A stretch of DNA of 10,025 nt from Savagea sp. (GTDB taxonomy: Bacteria > Bacillota > Bacilli > Bacillales_A > Planococcaceae): positions 1-10,025 of the forward strand of contig JASLCF010000062.1 in assembly GCA_030146155.1 (NCBI GenBank). The letters run 5' to 3'. The number at the start of each line of letters is the position of its first letter. Position 1 is the first letter of the stretch. The notes below the pieces were generated by a model. The model made no database searches, was not told the origin of the DNA, and saw only the letters and a list, made by a program, of their open reading frames with translations. Position numbers and translations under genes: made by a program. This document shows, piece by piece, positions 6,516 to 10,025 of this stretch.

Positions 6516-6546
6516 TTGAAACTATTTGCTTGTTTTAACGTAGAAT
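6516..6546 (+). promoter_or_regulatory. Possible promoter of the DUF4870 gene
   Basis: TTGAAA at 6516-6521 and TAGAAT at 6541-6546 are each close to consensus but are 19 bases apart, longer than ideal. The ribosome binding site follows about 20 bases later. It is the best candidate in this short divergent region. Confidence 0.4.
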
Positions 6547-6574
6547 AAGATAAGGAAATACAAATGGAGGAGAG

Positions 6575-6886
6575 ATGAACATGGACAACAAAGGTGAAAG
6601 AGTGATTTTACACTTATCTGCATTTATCGTACCGTTTATTGGACCGTTATTTATTTATTTTTTATCACAGGACCCTTTTACAAAAAAAGTATCTTTACAA
6701 GCCATGATTTATAATTTTGTTTTAGGAATTTGTTTAGGAATTTCTTGGATATTCACATTTTTAATTATTGGTATCCCATTCTTGCTCTTTTTTGGAGCGG
6801 TTTATTTTATCGTCCCTATTTTAGGGATTGTTCGAACTTTAAATGATGAACTTTATCAGTATCCTGTGATTAAACATTTTATTTAA
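6575..6886 (+). CDS. DUF4870-type small membrane protein
   Basis: The 103-residue protein has three hydrophobic stretches (about residues 10-30, 43-66 and 68-88). The opening ERVILHLSAFIVPFIGPLFIYF, the SQDPF loop and the later LGIVRTLNDELYQYP match the pattern of DUF4870 (Tic20-like) proteins of Firmicutes, which have no settled function. GGAGG at 6566-6570 lies four bases before this ATG and ten before a second ATG at 6581, so the start may be either. It is a single gene between its own promoter region and a bidirectional terminator. Confidence 0.82.
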   Translation: MNMDNKGERVILHLSAFIVPFIGPLFIYFLSQDPFTKKVSLQAMIYNFVLGICLGISWIFTFLIIGIPFLLFFGAVYFIVPILGIVRTLNDELYQYPVIKHFI

Positions 6887-6890
6887 AATT

Positions 6891-6929
6891 AAAAGAGAGT
6901 GGACGAAGAAAATCGTTTCACTCTCTTTT
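6891..6929. terminator. Bidirectional terminator, DUF4870 gene and Mg operon
   Basis: AAAAGAGAGTG at 6891-6901 pairs with CACTCTCTTTT at 6919-6929, extended inward by GACGA/TCGTT with one bulge. The rightward RNA ends CTCTCTTTTGTATTT and the leftward RNA CTCTCTTTTAATTTT. It closes the rightward membrane protein gene and the leftward magnesium operon. Confidence 0.85.
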
Positions 6930-6964
6930 GTATTTAATCATTAGTTTTAAGTCAAACACGTATT

Positions 6965-7813
6965 TTAAATCGTTCGAAAGGTAGAATTAAAAATAAAGTT
7001 GAAGAGTTTATTTGCTTTCTTTTCTTTAGATTTGTCAGTGATTAAAGGCTCTTCTACCAATAAGTCATCGATGGTGACTATCCCAATTAATTGATGAGTG
7101 ACTGAAACGACAGGTAATAACAATAACTGATGAGAGTTGATTAATTGTAAAGCTGCTTTTCTATGCATATGAGGTTGTAATTGAATCAGCTGCTTTTTCG
7201 TGTAATCTTCAAGAGATGCTGTTCCATCTTTTATTTGAAGCAACTCTCTAAGGGATAAAACACCAGTTAGTTGTTCGGCTTCATTGACAGTGAAAATGTA
7301 ATAAATCGACTCGGCATGACTAGCGAGTTCTCTTATTTTATGCAAGCTGTCATCTACTCTTAGATGACTAGGGAAAGAGACGAATTCTGTTGTCATAAGT
7401 GACCCGACTGAATGTTCTGCGTAGGAGAGAAACTCTTCAATCTTCTTCAACTTCTTTTCTTTGACAAGGGAAGCCAATCGTTCTTTGTCATCAGAAGCAA
7501 CTTCTTCAAATAAGTCGACCAAATCATCTACGCGACAAGCTTTGAATAGTTGCATTACATAGTGATCTTCTAATTCGCTAACAATTAACAATTGTTGCGG
7601 AGGAGACAACTTTGAAAAGAGTGAAGAGAACTGAAAAGGATTCACACGTTGGTAAAATAATTGGCGTCTGTCACTCGTTAGTTCTTGGAAAAATTGAACT
7701 TGATAATGTACAGGGAGTTGGTCAAAATCATAATCAAATGCAGGTAGATTTTCAGACAAGTAGTGGGTAAGGTAAAAGCTGTATTCTTGCCAATGACGGA
7801 TCGTTAATTTCAT
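6965..7813 (-). CDS. MgtE N domain plus CBS pair, no transport domain
   Basis: The 282-residue soluble protein matches the cytoplasmic half of MgtE. Residues 1-132 form the helical MgtE N domain (QLFYQRVNPFQFSSLFSKLS, then DDLVDLFEEVASDDKERL). Residues 136-195 are CBS1, opening with SVGSLMTTEFVSF, and residues 206-252 are CBS2, ending LIGIVTIDDLL. In full MgtE this part senses Mg2+ and gates the channel through a connecting helix and five membrane helices. Here it stops with a short basic tail (KSKEKKANKLFNFIF) and no membrane segment. The frame is intact, with GAGGTG seven bases before the ATG, 16 bases after the mgtC-like stop. It probably regulates the operon's MgtE, which lacks this N domain, in trans (inference). 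A decaying remnant is less likely given the good ribosome binding site and clean frame. Confidence 0.9.
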   Translation of the reverse strand: MKLTIRHWQEYSFYLTHYLSENLPAFDYDFDQLPVHYQVQFFQELTSDRRQLFYQRVNPFQFSSLFSKLSPPQQLLIVSELEDHYVMQLFKACRVDDLVDLFEEVASDDKERLASLVKEKKLKKIEEFLSYAEHSVGSLMTTEFVSFPSHLRVDDSLHKIRELASHAESIYYIFTVNEAEQLTGVLSLRELLQIKDGTASLEDYTKKQLIQLQPHMHRKAALQLINSHQLLLLPVVSVTHQLIGIVTIDDLLVEEPLITDKSKEKKANKLFNFIFNSTFRTI

Positions 7814-7829
7814 GAATCATCACCTCATT

Positions 7830-8540
7830 TTAAAGTCGCTCAATTTCAATTCGTTGGACGCCTTCAATCTTTTTGAACATATAGTAAATTTCACTTGTAA
7901 ATTGAGTGTCCGGAGCAGAGAGTACTAAAGAGATTTGTTGTTCTCCGTTTGCTATGTCTTTAATTTTCATTTTCCTAACAGTGAGTTCTTCTACCATATG
8001 ACTTGTTAAACTGGTTGTTTTGCCTTCTATGGCAAGTAATAATTCGGTCATTTTAACATGAGGAGCCATAAAAATTTGAATGGCTATTTCTCTTTCTCGT
8101 AATTTAGCAGGTCCCCACTTCTTCACACCTAATGGAATGAGATTAACGGCTAAAATAAATAAGGCTACAGCTACTGTTGCTTCAAGATATAATCCAACTC
8201 CAACTGCAATACCTACTCCAGAGGCAGACCAAATAAGTGCGGCGCTCGTCAGTCCAGAAATCACATCATTTGTTCTTCTTAAAATAACTCCAGCTCCTAA
8301 AAACCCTACTCCACTAATGATTTGAGCAGTTAAACGCATAGGATCCATGTTTCTAAAAGTCGGTGTTGCATATAATAGAAAGGATTGAATGGACACAATG
8401 GTAATCAGTGTACTGGCTACGCTAATAATCATTGATGTCTTCATACCTAATGGTTTATGTTTCAATTGTCTATCCATGCCAATAAAAAAACCGAGAATGA
8501 GCGCATAAACTAGTTTGAAAAGCATTACACTATGTGTCAT
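7830..8540 (-). CDS. MgtC/SapB-family membrane protein
   Basis: The 236-residue protein has an N-terminal membrane part of about 140 residues with the MgtC signature ISGVGFLGAGVILR (about 75-88), preceded by GFFIGMDRQLKHKPLGMKTSM and followed by GLTSAALIWSASGVGIAVG. A soluble C-terminal domain (about 150-236) resembles the ACT-like tail of longer MgtC proteins. MgtC family members are linked to life at low Mg2+ and, in pathogens, to inhibition of ATP synthase; they are not proven Mg2+ transporters. The ATG at 8538-8540 was chosen because AGGAGG lies six bases upstream. The longer frame from GTG 8576 would begin within the intergenic hairpin. It is the third ORF (second full-length gene) of the M-box operon, so it should be expressed when Mg2+ is scarce. 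Confidence 0.92.
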   Translation of the reverse strand: MTHSVMLFKLVYALILGFFIGMDRQLKHKPLGMKTSMIISVASTLITIVSIQSFLLYATPTFRNMDPMRLTAQIISGVGFLGAGVILRRTNDVISGLTSAALIWSASGVGIAVGVGLYLEATVAVALFILAVNLIPLGVKKWGPAKLREREIAIQIFMAPHVKMTELLLAIEGKTTSLTSHMVEELTVRKMKIKDIANGEQQISLVLSAPDTQFTSEIYYMFKKIEGVQRIEIERL

Positions 8541-8568
8541 CTTATCCCTCCTCTTATTCCGCATAAAG

Positions 8569-8599
8569 AATGACACTCCTATAAGATAGAAGTGTCATT
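8569..8599 (-). other. Intercistronic hairpin between mgtE and mgtC-like gene
   Basis: On the minus strand AATGACACTTCTAT pairs with ATAGGAGTGTCATT (one U-G wobble), a 14-pair stem with a three-base loop. It is followed by CTTTATG, a poor T run. It is 16 bases after the mgtE stop. It may be a partial terminator or an RNA stabiliser that lowers expression of the two downstream genes relative to mgtE. Confidence 0.55.
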
Positions 8600-8615
8600 A
8601 CATAATCATTTCATC

Positions 8616-9593
8616 TTATAATGTGAGCACTGCACTAGCAATAGAGAAGTAAATGAGTACTCCAACAATATCTGCAATTGAAGTAATTAACGGTGCACTT
8701 GCAGTTGCAGGGTCTAGGTTTAATTTTCTAAAGATAAATGGCAAGCTCATTCCAATTAAACTACCCACAATGACAACAGCGACCATTGTTAATGCAACAA
8801 CCAAAGCAATTTCAGGTCCACCGCGGAAAATTCCAACACTAGCTACTGCAGCAGCCATCGTCACTCCAAGTAAAATGGAAACTGAAATCTCTTTTGTAAA
8901 CATTTTCATCCAATCCTTCATCCGGACTTCTCCAATAGCCATTGCTCGAATAACTAATGTAGAAGCTTGTGAACCAGCGTTTCCGCCACTATCAACGAGT
9001 AAAGGTAAAAAGAATACTAATGCGAGATTGGCTTCGATGACATCTTCAAAATAAGCAATTCCAGCACCAGAAAATACATTCATAAAGACTAATAAAACTA
9101 ACCAAACAATTCTTTTACGATAAAGTGTTGTGATTTTTGCTTCAATTAAATTTTCATGCAAAGTAGCAACGGGTGCCATTTTGTGAAAATCTTCTGTTGC
9201 TTCTTGTTCCATTACATCTAAAATATCTTCTACATGGACAACACCAACTAATCGATGTTGTGAATTGACAACAGGAACAGTTACAAAGTCTTCGTCTTGA
9301 AAGATTTGTGCTGCTTTTTCTTGGTCAAGATCTGTCGGAAATGAAACGACTTTCTTTTGCATAATAGCTTGTACAGGAACTTCTGCTGGAGCAGCTAGAA
9401 CTTCACGTAAAGAAAGTACACCTTGTAATTGCTTTTCATCGTTTACGATATATAAATAGTGAATATTTGTTTTGTTTTCAACATTATTTCGTACATGTTG
9501 GACAGCTTGATCTGCTGTGTAGTCAACAGGAATAGCAATGAAATGACGATTCATCAGTACGCCTGTTGTTTCTTTTTTAAATGATTTAGTCAT
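8616..9593 (-). CDS. mgtE: MgtE-type Mg2+ transporter lacking the N domain
   Basis: The 325-residue protein begins directly at the CBS pair (TTGVLMNRHFIAIPVDYTADQA, then LQGVLSLREVL and LVGVVHVEDIL). The plug-helix region follows (DVMEQEATEDFHKMAP, about 126-141), then five membrane helices from about residue 162. The channel signature is intact: FLPLLVDSGGNAGSQAST (GGNAGSQ at 203-209), and Asp308 in SIADIVGVLIYF sits where the selectivity-filter Asp of MgtE is found. Typical MgtE is about 450 residues; the missing part is the N-terminal helical Mg2+-sensing domain, which is supplied by another gene of the operon. GAGGAGGG lies six bases before the ATG and there is no upstream in-frame coding for the missing domain. 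It likely imports Mg2+ under M-box control. Confidence 0.94.
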   Translation of the reverse strand: MTKSFKKETTGVLMNRHFIAIPVDYTADQAVQHVRNNVENKTNIHYLYIVNDEKQLQGVLSLREVLAAPAEVPVQAIMQKKVVSFPTDLDQEKAAQIFQDEDFVTVPVVNSQHRLVGVVHVEDILDVMEQEATEDFHKMAPVATLHENLIEAKITTLYRKRIVWLVLLVFMNVFSGAGIAYFEDVIEANLALVFFLPLLVDSGGNAGSQASTLVIRAMAIGEVRMKDWMKMFTKEISVSILLGVTMAAAVASVGIFRGGPEIALVVALTMVAVVIVGSLIGMSLPFIFRKLNLDPATASAPLITSIADIVGVLIYFSIASAVLTL

Positions 9594-9614
9594 GTGTTTC
9601 CCTCCTCAATCGAT

Positions 9615-9713
9615 CTATTCAACACACGACAGGTTGAATGGATCCTGAACAATAATAAGTCCGAATATTCCGATAATATAAAATAAGTGAAACCTACAAC
9701 TTGGACTATCCAT
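9615..9713 (-). CDS. Small ORF for a 32-residue hydrophobic peptide
   Basis: A 32-codon frame (ATG at 9711-9713, TAG at 9615-9617) is preceded by a perfect GGAGG (9721-9725) with a seven-base spacer. The peptide begins MDSPSCRFHLF, has a hydrophobic core FYIIGIFGLIIV long enough to enter a membrane, and ends QDPFNLSCVE. It lies after the riboswitch terminator and 21 bases before mgtE, so it is made only when the terminator is read through. I do not recognise the sequence. By analogy with enterobacterial MgtS and MgtR, small membrane peptides that act on Mg2+ transporters, it could bind MgtE or MgtC; it could also be a translated leader. The initiation signal and hydrophobic core make chance less likely, but this is unproven. 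Confidence 0.6.
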   Translation of the reverse strand: MDSPSCRFHLFYIIGIFGLIIVQDPFNLSCVE

Positions 9714-9737
9714 CCAACCACCTCCACCATTCAAATT

Positions 9738-9773
9738 AAAAAAGCACCCCTCACTCATACGAATGAAGGATGC
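9738..9773 (-). terminator. M-box riboswitch terminator
   Basis: On the minus strand GCATCCTTCATTC pairs, with several G-U pairs, with GAGTGAGGGGTGC around a GTAT loop, followed by TTTTTT. It lies about 60 bases after the aptamer and before the first ORF, where the expression platform of a transcription-terminating M-box belongs. High Mg2+ should favour this hairpin. Confidence 0.85.
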
Positions 9774-9829
9774 TGTCTACGTCATGAAATAAAGGTCAAC
9801 TCAAATAAAGTGAGCAACACAAAAAAGTC

Positions 9830-10013
9830 ATTTGGCAGTATGTCATGCCTCCATCGTAGAGCTTTAGCACTGTATGACATAGTCGAAGAATATTTCTTCT
9901 ACAGCTACATTAAAAACCACCTTAACTCGATGGTTCCTGCTGACCCGTTGGCGTCTTTGGACGTTTCTGGGCAGTAGCATATCTTCATACAGGAGCCTCA
10001 CCTAACGAGGAAT
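9830..10013 (-). ncRNA. M-box (ykoK leader) Mg2+ riboswitch aptamer
   Basis: Read leftward, the sequence contains the conserved blocks of the M-box in order: CGTTAGGTGAGGCTCCTGTA at the 5' end (about 10008-9989), then CTGCCC, CGTCCAAAGACGCCAACGGG, GGTTCCTGC-type helix arms, ATACAGTGCTAAAGCTCTAC and GGCATGACATACTGCC at the 3' end (down to 9834). M-box aptamers fold around several Mg2+ ions and, in Bacillus subtilis, cause early termination of the mgtE transcript when Mg2+ is plentiful. Here a terminator follows and an MgtE/MgtC operon lies downstream, so both structure and context agree. The promoter lies at or beyond the right edge of the window. Confidence 0.95.
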
Positions 10014-10025
10014 TCCTATTTTTTT

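Noticed and set aside
6965..7813. Reading the N-domain/CBS gene as an mgtE pseudogene
   Set aside because: The frame is uninterrupted, has a well-spaced ribosome binding site and tight operon spacing, and no channel-domain remnant is visible between its stop and the terminator at 6929.
8080..8325. Rightward open frame of 81 codons
   Set aside because: It is antisense to the MgtC-like gene with no initiation signal.
8653..9054. Rightward open frame of 133 codons
   Set aside because: It is the antisense shadow of the mgtE membrane domain; the sense frame has clear channel motifs.
9687..9977. Rightward open frame of 96 codons
   Set aside because: It runs antisense through the M-box aptamer and its terminator, has no ribosome binding site and a composition dictated by the conserved RNA.

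Overview
This window looks like chromosomal DNA of a low-GC Gram-positive bacterium of the order Bacillales. A relative of Planococcaceae (Kurthia, Lysinibacillus or Sporosarcina type) seems most likely, but the genus is an inference. Supporting signs are AT-rich coding sequence, strong GGAGG-type ribosome binding sites, TTG starts, lipoprotein signal peptides, a Bacillus-type M-box riboswitch, and a GC-rich intergenic repeat of a kind I remember from Bacillales genomes. No tRNA, rRNA, CRISPR array, transposase or phage gene is visible.

Region 1 (1-210) holds a structured GC-rich repeat of about 128 bp, then a strong terminator for the leftward operon. Region 2 (211-3217, minus strand) is one tight operon: OmpR-family response regulator, sensor histidine kinase, SCO1/SenC lipoprotein, and a small unknown protein. 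Region 3 (3218-3378) is a divergent control region with two TGTGAA repeats 11 bp apart plus an inverted copy, a likely site for the operon's own regulator. Region 4 (3379-4530, plus strand) encodes a lipoprotein with two YtkA/FixH-like domains and a small polytopic membrane protein. SCO1 plus a YtkA-like lipoprotein suggests copper handling or cytochrome oxidase assembly at the outer face of the membrane, sensed and controlled by the two-component pair (inference).

Region 5 (4531-6440) is a bidirectional terminator and the gene for oligoendopeptidase F. Region 6 (6441-6960) is a divergent promoter region, a small DUF4870-type membrane protein gene and a second bidirectional terminator.

Region 7 (6965-10025, minus strand) is a magnesium operon. 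In transcription order it has an M-box (ykoK leader) Mg2+ riboswitch with an intrinsic terminator, an unannotated 32-codon ORF for a hydrophobic peptide, an MgtE-type transporter lacking the usual N-terminal domain, an MgtC/SapB-family membrane protein, and a soluble protein with an MgtE N domain and CBS pair but no channel. The most interesting points are that MgtE is divided between two genes under one Mg2+ riboswitch, and that a small membrane-peptide ORF lies between the riboswitch and the transporter.

Several starts were set by ribosome binding sites rather than by the longest open frame. The response regulator and the small distal gene both use GAGGTG, six bases, then TTG.
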